A stretch of 64,000 nucleotides of DNA from Sphaerochaetaceae bacterium (GTDB taxonomy: Bacteria; Spirochaetota; Spirochaetia; Sphaerochaetales; Sphaerochaetaceae), in NCBI GenBank assembly GCA_024405015.1, contig JAKSPE010000004.1, positions 1 to 64,000 of the forward strand, given 5' to 3'. Shown here piece after piece: positions 7,621 to 16,099 of the stretch. The position numbers were made by a program, and so were the translations under genes. The notes under the pieces are model-generated. The model did not search any database and was not told the DNA's origin. It saw only the letters and a list, made by a program, of their open reading frames with translations. The stretch's first letter is position 1; the number at the start of each line of letters is the position of its first letter.

Positions 7621-7669
7621 TTAGAAAACAGCAAAAGAATGCAAACTCTCTTAATCGGAGGATAACCAA

Positions 7670-8743
7670 ATGAAGAAAGTTAGAGTCGGTGTTGCCGGAT
7701 ACGGAACAATCGGTCAGCGTTTGGCTGACGGTGTCGCAATGCAGGAAGATATGGAGTTGGTCGGAATCGCTGATCTTGCTCCAACAATCGCTCTCAAGGC
7801 TCTTAGAGAGAATGATATGATCGGAAACAACGGTGTAAAGTACAACCTTTACCTTGTTGACGGTGCAGACAAGGCCGCTTTCGAAGCAGCTGACATCCCA
7901 GTGGCAGGATCCTTTGCTGACCTTTGCCAGAATGTTGATATCATGCTCGATTCCGCTCCTGGTGGAGTTGGTGCAGCCAACAAGGCCAACTACTATGACA
8001 AGTATGGCGTCAAGGCAATCTTCCAGGGCGGTGAGAAGAATTCTGTTGCAGATGTCTTCTTCCATGGCTATGCAAACTACGAGAAGGGTGTCAACCAGAA
8101 CTACCTCAAGCTCACAAGCTGCAACACAACAGGTCTCATCCGAACTGTTGACTGTCTTGACAGAGAGATCGGAATCGAGAAGGTTGCCATCACAATCATC
8201 CGAAGAGTCGCAGACCCAGGTGATTACCACAGAGGACTGACAAACGCTCTGCAGATTGACAAGGCTCCAAGCCACCAGGCTGTTGACCTCATGACCATCA
8301 TGCCACATGTCGAGGCTACTGGTATCCTTGTCCACACACCTGTCACACACGGCCACATCATCACAGTTCTTGCCACAGCCAAGGACGGAAAGAAGATCAC
8401 ACGTGAGATGGCTCTCGAGGCATTCAGAAAGCATCCGAGAATCAGAACCGTCACAATCGACGAGGGTTTCAAGGGTAACGCAAGCCTGTTTAAGTATGCT
8501 AGAGACCTCGGCAACAGACGTGGTGATATGTATGAGATCGGTCTTTGGGAAGACAGCATCGTTGAGAGCGGAAACGACATCATGTATGCCATCAACATCC
8601 CACAGGAGAGCGTCACAATCCCAGAGACAATGGACGCCATCCGTGCTGCACTTGGCATGCAGCTCACACGTGAGGAAGGTACTGCAATGACCAACAAGTA
8701 TCTCAAGATCGGTCGTTTCAAGAGCCTTCAGAAGTTCAATTGA
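7670..8743 (+). CDS. Type II (archaeal-type) glyceraldehyde-3-phosphate dehydrogenase
   Basis: 357-aa phosphorylating aldehyde dehydrogenase of the type II GAPDH family found mainly in archaea. Rossmann motif GVAGYGTIGQR lies near residue 7. IFQGGEK is at 117-123, catalytic Cys151 in SCNTTG, the substrate-side RRVADP near 178, and a probable base His202 in PSHQ where archaeal members read PSHH. It would convert an aldehyde, phosphate and NAD(P)+ into an acyl phosphate. It is the first gene of a six-gene operon and lies 40 bp before a PGK of matching archaeal type. Its placement with inositol genes suggests oxidation of an inositol-derived aldehyde, or G3P made from inositol; the sequence does not decide. 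Confidence 0.88.
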   Translation: MKKVRVGVAGYGTIGQRLADGVAMQEDMELVGIADLAPTIALKALRENDMIGNNGVKYNLYLVDGADKAAFEAADIPVAGSFADLCQNVDIMLDSAPGGVGAANKANYYDKYGVKAIFQGGEKNSVADVFFHGYANYEKGVNQNYLKLTSCNTTGLIRTVDCLDREIGIEKVAITIIRRVADPGDYHRGLTNALQIDKAPSHQAVDLMTIMPHVEATGILVHTPVTHGHIITVLATAKDGKKITREMALEAFRKHPRIRTVTIDEGFKGNASLFKYARDLGNRRGDMYEIGLWEDSIVESGNDIMYAINIPQESVTIPETMDAIRAALGMQLTREEGTAMTNKYLKIGRFKSLQKFN

Positions 8744-8783
8744 TTGAATTTCAACCAATTCTAGAATAATCGGGAGTAACGAA

Positions 8784-10034
8784 ATGAGGTTTGGAATCAG
8801 GACACTTGACGACGTCAACGTCAAGGGAAAGACAGTTCTCTGCAGAATCGACATCAACCAGCCTGTGGATAGAGCCACAGGCAAACTCAAGAGCATCAAC
8901 CGCATTCAGGCATGTGTTCCTACTATCAAGGAGCTTTCTGAGAAGGGTGCAAAGGTTGTTCTCATGGCTCATCAGGGCAGTGACATCGAGTATAAGAACT
9001 ACTACACGACTCGCCCACATGCTGATGTTCTCACATCACTTCTGGGATTTGAGTGCAAGTGGGTTGAGGATGTCTGCGGTCCAACTGCACGAGAGGCCAT
9101 CAAGGCTCTCAAGGACGGAGAGGTCCTTCTTCTTGACAATGTCCGATTCATGGCTGAGGAACAGACCCTTTTCGAAACCAAGCTCTGTCTGACCCACGAG
9201 CAGCAGGCCAAGACCCAGGTTGTCACAAAGCTCGCTCCGCTTGGAGACCTTTACATCTGTGATGCCTTTGCCGCTGCTCACCGTGACCAGCCAACCCTTT
9301 GCGGATTTGAGCAGATCCTGCCATCCTCAATGGGTCGTCTGTTTGAGAAGGAGTACTGCACCGTCTCCTCTGTGATGGAGGAGCCTGAAAGACCATGTGT
9401 CTTCGTGCTTGGCGGCGCCAAGATTGCAGATGCCTTCCAGATGATGAAAACGGTCCTTTCCAAGGGCAGTGCCGACACGGTTCTGACCGGTGGTCTTGTG
9501 GCCAACATCTTCCTGGCATCCCAGGGATATCAGATTGGTCAGGGAAGCCTCGATTTCATCTACAAGTCCAACTATGGACAGTACATTGATGTCGCAAAGG
9601 AGCTCTATGCCCAGTTCGGCGAGAAGATCATCCTTCCGGAGGATCTTGCATGGGTGCAGGACGGACAGAGAAAGGAGGCTCTTGTGGGCCAGATCCCAGA
9701 GGAAATCGGCGCTGTGGATATCGGAAGCAAGACTGCAGATGTCTACACTTCCAAGATCCTTTCCGCAAAGACCGTATTCGTCAACGGTCCTGCTGGAGTG
9801 TTCGAGCAGGAGCCTAGCGAACTGGGAACAAAGGCAATCTGGAATGCTCTTGCTACAACAGCGGCATTCACAGTTCTCGGTGGTGGAGACAGCATTACCG
9901 CTACAGAGAAGTACAAACTTACAGATAAGATCGGCTATATCTGCACCGGAGGCGGTGCATTGATCAGATTCCTTAGCGGCGAGGAGCTTCCTGTCGTTAA
10001 GGCACTTAGACACGGTTCATTGATTGGGGAGTAA
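8784..10034 (+). CDS. Archaeal-type phosphoglycerate kinase-like protein
   Basis: 416-aa PGK-fold kinase closer to archaeal than bacterial PGKs. Substrate-site residues visible are D23, N25, R40, H63, R121 and R167. Position 66, where PGKs have the Arg of SHxGRP/HQGRP, is Ser (AHQGS), and the following loop is rewritten. Nucleotide-site motifs VLGGAK, GGGDS and TGGGA are intact. PGK moves phosphate between an acyl phosphate and ADP, so with the GAPDH gene upstream it forms an ATP-yielding pair. The lost Arg hints at an acyl phosphate other than 1,3-bisphosphoglycerate, but a neighbouring Arg (R77) might compensate. The next gene starts 5 bp downstream. Confidence 0.88.
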   Translation: MRFGIRTLDDVNVKGKTVLCRIDINQPVDRATGKLKSINRIQACVPTIKELSEKGAKVVLMAHQGSDIEYKNYYTTRPHADVLTSLLGFECKWVEDVCGPTAREAIKALKDGEVLLLDNVRFMAEEQTLFETKLCLTHEQQAKTQVVTKLAPLGDLYICDAFAAAHRDQPTLCGFEQILPSSMGRLFEKEYCTVSSVMEEPERPCVFVLGGAKIADAFQMMKTVLSKGSADTVLTGGLVANIFLASQGYQIGQGSLDFIYKSNYGQYIDVAKELYAQFGEKIILPEDLAWVQDGQRKEALVGQIPEEIGAVDIGSKTADVYTSKILSAKTVFVNGPAGVFEQEPSELGTKAIWNALATTAAFTVLGGGDSITATEKYKLTDKIGYICTGGGALIRFLSGEELPVVKALRHGSLIGE

Positions 10035-10039
10035 TCAGA

Positions 10040-10942
10040 ATGTTTGATCCAAAGAAAGTAAATCTTGGTATTGCACCTATCGGTTGGTGCAATGATGATA
10101 TGCCTGAACTCGGTGCAGAGAACACCTTCAGACAGACTGTCAGTGAAATGGCTCTTGCCGGATTCACTGGCTGTGAGATCGGAAACAAGTACCCAAAGGA
10201 CCCTAAGGAACTTAAGTGGGAACTTGATCTCAGAGGAATGAGAATCGCCAGCCGCTGGTTCAGCTCTTTCATCCTTACTCAGGATATGGAGACTGTTAAG
10301 GCTGATTTCAACAAGGAACTCGATTTCCTTGCCGCAGTCGGATGCAACAGAATCAACGTAAGCGAACAGAGCTATTCCATCCAGGGCCAGGTCGATACCC
10401 CAGTTCTGACAGGTGGTCACAAGCATGTCATGGACGATGCCGAATGGGATCGCTTCTGCAAGGGCCTCAACGAGCTCGGAAAGATCGCCGTCGAGAGAGG
10501 TTTCAAGCTTTGCTTCCATCATCACATGGGAACAGTCGTCCAGACTTCAGAGGAAACCGATCGCATGATGGCCAACACAGACCCAAGATATGTGTTCCTC
10601 TGCTATGATACAGGCCATTTCACATTCGCAGGCGAGGACCCACTTGCCATGCTCAAGAAGTATGTTGACCGCGTCGGTCATGTGCATCTCAAGGATATGC
10701 GCCTGGATGTCGTCAAGCAGGCACGTGAGAACAACTGGAGCTTCCTTACAGCTGTAAGAAACGGAGCATTCACAGTTCCTGGTGATGGTGATGTTGACTT
10801 TGACCCAGTATTCAAGGTTCTCGGCGAAGCTGGATACGAGGGCTGGCTCCTTGTTGAGGCTGAACAGGATCCTGCAAAGGCAAATCCTCTTGAGTACGCC
10901 ATCAAGGGAAGAAAGTATATCCGTGAACATGCGGGTCTCTGA
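10040..10942 (+). CDS. iolE: Inosose dehydratase (IolE, TIM-barrel)
   Basis: 300-aa TIM-barrel protein of the xylose isomerase-like family. GIAPIGWCNDDMPELG near the N terminus is a close match to IolE, which dehydrates scyllo-inosose to a trihydroxycyclohexane-1,2-dione. Metal and acid-base residues are likely in FHHHMGT (near 158), CYDTGHF (near 190), HVHLKD (near 215) and LVEAEQD near the C terminus. The length is normal for IolE. It is tightly packed, 5 bp after the kinase gene and 11 bp before iolB. Confidence 0.9.
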   Translation: MFDPKKVNLGIAPIGWCNDDMPELGAENTFRQTVSEMALAGFTGCEIGNKYPKDPKELKWELDLRGMRIASRWFSSFILTQDMETVKADFNKELDFLAAVGCNRINVSEQSYSIQGQVDTPVLTGGHKHVMDDAEWDRFCKGLNELGKIAVERGFKLCFHHHMGTVVQTSEETDRMMANTDPRYVFLCYDTGHFTFAGEDPLAMLKKYVDRVGHVHLKDMRLDVVKQARENNWSFLTAVRNGAFTVPGDGDVDFDPVFKVLGEAGYEGWLLVEAEQDPAKANPLEYAIKGRKYIREHAGL

Positions 10943-10953
10943 TCGGAGGTTTC

Positions 10954-11745
10954 ATGTACTTCAGAAAAGACGCTGAAAGAGGATACAACACCTATATCGA
11001 CACCAAGATTGACGATATGGGAACACAGATGGACATTGGCCTTCTTGTCATGGAAGAGGGCGATGTCTATACCATCGATGAAGCCGAGAAGGAGACAGCT
11101 GCTCTCCTTTTCAGTGGAGATGTCGTTTTTGAATATGCCGGAAACAAGGTTGAGGGTCACAGACCTGACTGTTTCCGCTATGAGGCATACTGTCTGCTCT
11201 CACCAAGAAAGGTCAAGATCACCATCACAGCCCTTTCTCACGCTGAGGTCTACATTCAGCAGACAGTCAATGCAAATGACTACAAACCTGTCATGTACAC
11301 ACCTGAGACTGTTCAGGTCCAGCATGCTGGTGCAAACGGAGAGCTCATGGGTTGCATGAGAAGAGAGATCAAGACTTTCTTCGACTATGACAACGCACCA
11401 TTCTCCAACATGGTTCTTGGTGAGGTTCTCAACTTCCCAGGAAAGTGGTCATCATATCCACCTCACCACCATCCACAGCCAGAGGTCTATTTCTACCGAT
11501 TTGACTATCCACAGGGCTTTGGCGTCGGATTCGCAAACGGTGAGGTCTTCAAGACCGAACATAACGGAGCTCTTATCATCACAGACGGCTTCCATTCCCA
11601 GGCTGCCGCTCCTGGCTATGCCATGTGTTACAGCTGGGGCATTCGACACCTTGACGGTGATCCATGGAAGAAAACCAGAATCGATGACAAGGAGCATTCT
11701 TGGCTTTGGAAGGCCGATGCCAACGAGCATATCTTCCAGGGTTGA
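10954..11745 (+). CDS. iolB: 5-deoxy-glucuronate isomerase
   Basis: 263-aa bicupin of the IolB family, converting 5-deoxy-D-glucuronate to 5-dehydro-2-deoxy-D-gluconate. The metal-binding signature SSYPPHHHPQPEVYFYRF lies near residues 168-185, and a second ligand set in GFHSQAAAPGYAMCY is near 212-226. The start follows GGAGG. In the standard pathway the next step is IolC phosphorylation, but no iolC-type kinase of the PfkB family is in this window. Confidence 0.93.
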   Translation: MYFRKDAERGYNTYIDTKIDDMGTQMDIGLLVMEEGDVYTIDEAEKETAALLFSGDVVFEYAGNKVEGHRPDCFRYEAYCLLSPRKVKITITALSHAEVYIQQTVNANDYKPVMYTPETVQVQHAGANGELMGCMRREIKTFFDYDNAPFSNMVLGEVLNFPGKWSSYPPHHHPQPEVYFYRFDYPQGFGVGFANGEVFKTEHNGALIITDGFHSQAAAPGYAMCYSWGIRHLDGDPWKKTRIDDKEHSWLWKADANEHIFQG

Positions 11746-11771
11746 AAACTGACAGGATAGGGGGAAAGAAT

Positions 11772-13694
11772 ATGGAGACAGTAAGACTTACAATGGCTCA
11801 GGCACTGGTCCGATTTCTCGAGAACCAGTACATCTCATATGATGGAAAGGAGCATCCTTTTGTAGAGGGTGTCATCATGCTTCCAGGACACGGAAATGTC
11901 CTTGGTGTTGGACAGGCTCTTGCTCAGGAAGCACACCGCATGCAGGTATGGCAGGGAAAGAATGAGCAGGGTATGGCACATACCGCCATGGCTTTCGCAA
12001 AGCAGAACAAGAGAAAGAAGATCATTGCCGTCACATCATCTGTAGGTCCTGGTGCCGCAAACATGGTGACTGCAGCTGCTACAGCAACCGCAAACAACAT
12101 CCCTATCCTGATTCTTCCAGGTGATGTCTATGCCTGCCGCCAGCCGGACCCTGTTCTTCAGCAGATCGAACATACCTACGACCTCTCTATCTCAACAAAC
12201 GATGCCTTCAAGGCCGTTTGCCGCTACTGGGATAGAGTCGCACGTCCAGAGCAGCTGATGAGCGCAATGATCAGTGCCATGAGAACTCTCACAGACCCAG
12301 CCAATACCGGTGCCGTCTGTATCGCAATCCCTCAGGATGTCGAGGGTGAGGCTTATGACTATCCAGTCACCTTCTTCCAGAAGCGTGTCCACAAGCTCGC
12401 CAGAAGAACTCCAGACGAAGAGGTCATCGCAGAGGCAGCAACTGTCATCAAGGCAGCAAAGAAGCCTCTTCTCATCTGTGGTGGCGGTGTTCGCTACAGT
12501 GAGGCACACGAGCAGTTCAGAGAGTTTGCTGAGGCAACAGGCATTCCTTTCGGCGAGACACAGGCCGGTAAGAGCGCCATCGTCTATGATCACTACCTGA
12601 ACCTTGGCGGTATCGGAACAACCGGTTGTTCTGCCGCCAACGAGATCGCAAGAGAAGCCGATGTCATCATTGGTGTCGGAACAAGATACACAGACTTCAC
12701 AACCTCTTCCAAGTGGCTGTTCAAGGAGACTGCAAAGTTCGTCAACATCAACGTCTCCGAGTTCCAGGCTCTGAAGCTTGAGGCCGTTCCTGTCGTCGCA
12801 GATGCCAAGAAGGCTCTTCCAATCCTGCTCAAGGCACTGGATGGTTACAAGGCTCCATACAAGGATGAGGTCAAGGTCGCTCGTGAGAAGTGGGCTAAGG
12901 AGCTTGAAAGACTCCGCGGTATCCAGTTCTCTGATGACTATATTCCAGAGGTCAACGATGCCAATGCAGAGAGCGCAAGACGCTTTGCAAAGGATCTTGA
13001 TGCAACACTGACACAGACAACTGTCCTTGGAGCCATCAACATGCTCATCGACAAGGATGACGTTGCCATCGGATCTGCCGGTTCCCTTCCTGGTGATATG
13101 CAGAGAATGTGGTGTGCACGTGGTGTTGATACTTATAATATGGAATATGGTTATTCCTGTATGGGTTATGAGATCTCCGGTGCTCTTGGCGTCAAGTATG
13201 CCATCGGCGATCGTGATGTCTACTCCATGTGTGGAGACGGAAGCTTCGTCATGCTTCACTCCGAGCTGCTTACTGCCGTACAGGAGCGCAAGAAGATCGT
13301 TGTCTGTCTGTTCAACAACGCAAGCTTCGGTTGTATCAACAACCTGCAGGTCGGCCATGGTAACAATACCCTTTGTACAGAGCTTCGCTATCGTGGAGAG
13401 GATGGAAAGCATTCCGGTCAGTTCATGCCGGTTGACTTTGCCAAGATTGCCGAAGGCTATGGCTGTAAGGCTTTCACCGTCAAGACAATGGCAGACCTTG
13501 AGGATGCTCTCAAGAAGACCAAGGAAATCAAGGATGTCCCTGTTCTTCTCGACATCAGAGTTCTCCCAAAGTCCATGACAGAGGGTTACAGCTCATGGTG
13601 GAGATGCGGTGACGTTCAGGTTTCCGAGAATCCTAGAAACCTCAAGGCTTACCAGGATCATCTTGACCACGTCAAGGACGCAAGAAAGTATTGA
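11772..13694 (+). CDS. iolD: 3D-(3,5/4)-trihydroxycyclohexane-1,2-dione hydrolase
   Basis: 640-aa thiamine-diphosphate enzyme that opens the cyclohexanedione ring to 5-deoxy-glucuronate. The N-terminal Pyr domain has the conserved Glu in NEQGMAH near residue 61. The C-terminal PP domain has GDGSF...NNASFG, the ThDP/Mg2+ motif. A central domain links them. The start at 11772 (METVRLTMAQ) is preceded by GGGGGAAAG; a longer in-frame start at 11700 would overlap iolB. Length agrees with IolD. The stop is 2 bp before the next ATG. Confidence 0.95.
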   Translation: METVRLTMAQALVRFLENQYISYDGKEHPFVEGVIMLPGHGNVLGVGQALAQEAHRMQVWQGKNEQGMAHTAMAFAKQNKRKKIIAVTSSVGPGAANMVTAAATATANNIPILILPGDVYACRQPDPVLQQIEHTYDLSISTNDAFKAVCRYWDRVARPEQLMSAMISAMRTLTDPANTGAVCIAIPQDVEGEAYDYPVTFFQKRVHKLARRTPDEEVIAEAATVIKAAKKPLLICGGGVRYSEAHEQFREFAEATGIPFGETQAGKSAIVYDHYLNLGGIGTTGCSAANEIAREADVIIGVGTRYTDFTTSSKWLFKETAKFVNINVSEFQALKLEAVPVVADAKKALPILLKALDGYKAPYKDEVKVAREKWAKELERLRGIQFSDDYIPEVNDANAESARRFAKDLDATLTQTTVLGAINMLIDKDDVAIGSAGSLPGDMQRMWCARGVDTYNMEYGYSCMGYEISGALGVKYAIGDRDVYSMCGDGSFVMLHSELLTAVQERKKIVVCLFNNASFGCINNLQVGHGNNTLCTELRYRGEDGKHSGQFMPVDFAKIAEGYGCKAFTVKTMADLEDALKKTKEIKDVPVLLDIRVLPKSMTEGYSSWWRCGDVQVSENPRNLKAYQDHLDHVKDARKY

Positions 13695-13696
13695 TT

Positions 13697-14935
13697 ATGA
13701 GAATTGAGATACCATATAAGATGGACTCATTGACTGTAGAGGTGGCACCAGAGCATTTTGGTGCCATTCTTGAACTCAATGAGCCAGAATGCAAATGTGA
13801 GAAGAAGAGCGCCGTTCAGATTGTAAGCGATGCCGTCGCTGGTACACTTGAGGATTTCCTTGCACTGCCAGGAGATGTGCTTGTGATTGTGAACGATGGT
13901 ACCCGTCCGACACCGACAAGGTTCGTGTTGGAGGCCATTGGCGCACAGCTTGAAAAGGCACAGGCTTCCTTCATTGTCGCAACCGGTGCACACAGAGCTC
14001 CAAATCGTGAGGAGTATGACTTCATCTTCGGCTCCTGGTACGACACTTTCAAAGAACGCGTCTATGCACACGATGCCCGTGACATGGAAAGCATGAAGTA
14101 CTACGGCAGCACAAAGCGTGGAACGCAGCTGTATCTGAACAAAATCGTTGCCCAGGCTCAGAAGGTTATTGTCATCGGTTCTGTCGAGCCTCATTACTTT
14201 GCCGGTTACACCGGTGGAAGAAAGGGTTTCTTGCCAGGCACTGCCGCCTATATCTCCATTGAGCAGAACCATAAGCTGGCCCTGTCCGATGATGCACATA
14301 CCTTGGCATTGGAGGGAAACCCGGTGCATGAGGATATGATGGAGGCTGTTGAGCTGATCAAGGCTCCTGTCTATTCCATCATGACGGTTCTGGATAAGGA
14401 CCAGGAGATCGACAGCGTCTGTGCCGGCAGCCTCAAGGACTCCTTTGAGAATGCCATTGCCGCCGCAAATGCCATATTCACTGTGCCACTGGCTGAGAAG
14501 GCTGATGTGGTTGTGACCGTAGCACGTTATCCGATGGACATTGACCTTTACCAGTCCCAGAAGGCCATCGACAATGCCTCCTTGGCCCTTAAGGATGGTG
14601 GAACCATGATTCTTGTCTCCTCCTGCCGTGACGGTATCGGTGGAGATGCCTTCTACAAACTGCTGTCTAGTGCTGATACACCGGATGAGGTTATGAGAAA
14701 GATCGATGCCGGCTACAAGCTTGGTTACCACAAGGCTGCCAAGATGGTGAATGTGTTCCGCCGTGCTACCGTCCAGGGTTACACAGAACTGGATGATGAC
14801 ATGCTCAGAAACATCTTCATCACACCGGTCCATGATCTGCAGAAGGCCCTTGATGATGCCATTGCCAAGTATGGCAAGGATTGCAAGGTTGTATTCATGC
14901 CAGACGGCTCTGTCACGGTTCCTATGGTGAAATGA
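13697..14935 (+). CDS. LarA-family nickel-pincer 2-hydroxyacid racemase/epimerase
   Basis: 412-aa LarA-like protein. Every key residue of lactate racemase has a counterpart: NDGTRPT at 66-72 (substrate Arg), H99 in GAHR, H166 in EPHYFAG, K176 in GGRKGF (the lysine that tethers the nickel-pincer cofactor) and H192 in EQNHK (nickel ligand). The protein should therefore carry the nickel-pincer cofactor and move a hydride on an alpha-hydroxy acid. Substrate may be lactate, malate or a sugar acid. The larB, larC and larE cofactor genes are not here. A TTG at 13691 overlapping the iolD stop is an alternative start. It ends the operon. Confidence 0.85.
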   Translation: MRIEIPYKMDSLTVEVAPEHFGAILELNEPECKCEKKSAVQIVSDAVAGTLEDFLALPGDVLVIVNDGTRPTPTRFVLEAIGAQLEKAQASFIVATGAHRAPNREEYDFIFGSWYDTFKERVYAHDARDMESMKYYGSTKRGTQLYLNKIVAQAQKVIVIGSVEPHYFAGYTGGRKGFLPGTAAYISIEQNHKLALSDDAHTLALEGNPVHEDMMEAVELIKAPVYSIMTVLDKDQEIDSVCAGSLKDSFENAIAAANAIFTVPLAEKADVVVTVARYPMDIDLYQSQKAIDNASLALKDGGTMILVSSCRDGIGGDAFYKLLSSADTPDEVMRKIDAGYKLGYHKAAKMVNVFRRATVQGYTELDDDMLRNIFITPVHDLQKALDDAIAKYGKDCKVVFMPDGSVTVPMVK

Positions 14936-14980
14936 GTAAAAACTGGCTTATTTAACCTGTTAATTATCCGAAAACGGAAT

Positions 14981-15015
14981 AAAACTCCAGTGCTTTCAAG
15001 CCTGGAGTTTTTCTT
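14981..15015 (+). terminator. Terminator of the iol operon
   Basis: AAAACTCCAG (14981-14990) pairs with CTGGAGTTTT (15002-15011), and the stem runs into a T-rich tail. Confidence 0.9.
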
Positions 15016-15076
15016 TGTATCAATGGATTATTGGTTTGGGTTCAATTGAGGGATCATGCGAACGGGGTGGTCAATG

Positions 15077-15106
15077 AAAAAAGCCAACCCTTTCGAGTTG
15101 GCTTTT
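15077..15106 (-). terminator. Terminator of the aldose epimerase gene
   Basis: On the - strand AAAAGCCAAC and GTTGGCTTTT form a 10-bp stem with an 8-nt loop, followed by T residues. It lies 22 bp past the stop at 15128. Confidence 0.85.
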
Positions 15107-15127
15107 CAAGTGGTCATTTCTTTAGAA

Positions 15128-15988
15128 TCAGAAAATGGAGAAGGAGTTCTCGTAGACCTCTGTGTTTCCCTTTGCCAGGAAAGTTGTCTGCTGCATCTGG
15201 TCAATGTTCATGGTTCTGGTCTTGTCACCGAAGGAGAGCATTGGCTCAATGCAAAGATACTGGCCGTGCTTTGGTGCGCAGGTCCACAGTGTAAGAACGT
15301 TCATTCTTCCCATGGTTGCTGTGACGCCGTGAGGACCCTGGCTTGATGTGAGAGTGACCTTGGAGGACTTGACGTCTCTGAGAATCAGTGCGCCCTTGTC
15401 GGTCTCTGTTCTGGACATGTTAATGACATCGCCGACAAGGAAGTCCTTCTCGGTCTGGAAGATGTTGCCGACAGCGTAGTCTCTGTTGACTCTCTCTGCT
15501 GTGTCGAATGTGACCTTGTAGGTGTCAAGTGCACAACCCTTTCCGTTCATGTCCAGGCTGAAGGCAGGGTGCCAACCGAAGGTGTAGTAGAGGTCATCCT
15601 TTGCATAGATCTCTGCCTTTGCATCGTAACCATCCTCGCGAAGGGTGTAGGTTGCTGTGAGCTTGAAGCCGAATGGATAGTTCTTGGCTCTGGACTCTTC
15701 GGAGTCCTCAAGAACGAAGGTTGCGCTGTTTTCGCTCTGGCTGACAACCTGGAACTCAACGTCTCTGGCAAAGCCATTGTTTGGCATTGCATACTGCTTG
15801 CCCTTGTAGGCAATGGAATCCTCTGGTGTAGGTCCGATCATCGGGAAGAGAAGTGGAGCGTGTCTGAACCAGTACTCCTTGTCTCCGCACCAGATGTACT
15901 CGATACCATCTCTCTTCAGGCTCTGTGGCTCTGCTCCGAGAGTGGACAATACCATTTCTGTATTTCCGTTCTTCAATGTGATAAGCAT
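15128..15988 (-). CDS. Aldose 1-epimerase family protein (LacX-like)
   Basis: 286-aa beta-sandwich protein of the galactose mutarotase superfamily, which interconverts alpha and beta sugar anomers. The core motifs are PLLFPMIGP (near 46), GWHPAF (near 152, conserved His) and LCIEPM (near 249, the Glu base region). The segment usually read as QHGFAR in this subfamily is NNGFAR here, so one conserved His is Asn. That may shift substrate or activity. The start has AGGAGA at good spacing. It is monocistronic and convergent with the iol operon; no operator like those at 6577 or 7566 was seen upstream. Confidence 0.82.
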   Translation of the reverse strand: MLITLKNGNTEMVLSTLGAEPQSLKRDGIEYIWCGDKEYWFRHAPLLFPMIGPTPEDSIAYKGKQYAMPNNGFARDVEFQVVSQSENSATFVLEDSEESRAKNYPFGFKLTATYTLREDGYDAKAEIYAKDDLYYTFGWHPAFSLDMNGKGCALDTYKVTFDTAERVNRDYAVGNIFQTEKDFLVGDVINMSRTETDKGALILRDVKSSKVTLTSSQGPHGVTATMGRMNVLTLWTCAPKHGQYLCIEPMLSFGDKTRTMNIDQMQQTTFLAKGNTEVYENSFSIF

Positions 15989-16064
15989 AGATGTCTCCTA
16001 ATGGTCTTATGATACCTGTTTTACCCGTTGACGTAAATTGGAATCGAATTGTCAGTTTTTATAT

Positions 16065-16093
16065 TTCACTTAACAACTGTTTGGTGCTATGCT
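16065..16093 (+). promoter_or_regulatory. rmuC promoter placed for a leaderless mRNA
   Basis: TTCACT (16065-16070), a 17-bp spacer and TATGCT (16088-16093). The ATG begins 6 nt after the -10 box, where transcription would start, and no Shine-Dalgarno sequence is present. Confidence 0.55.
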
Positions 16094-16099
16094 TGAAGC

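Noticed and set aside
12192-13412. Long antisense ORF (406 codons) within iolD
   Set aside because: It mirrors codon bias of the sense gene, has no ribosome-binding site, and the protein shows no recognisable motif, while the sense strand encodes a full ThDP enzyme.
13691-13696. TTG start for the LarA-family gene
   Set aside because: It would overlap the iolD stop codon and add only two residues; ATG at 13697 gives an equally complete family match.
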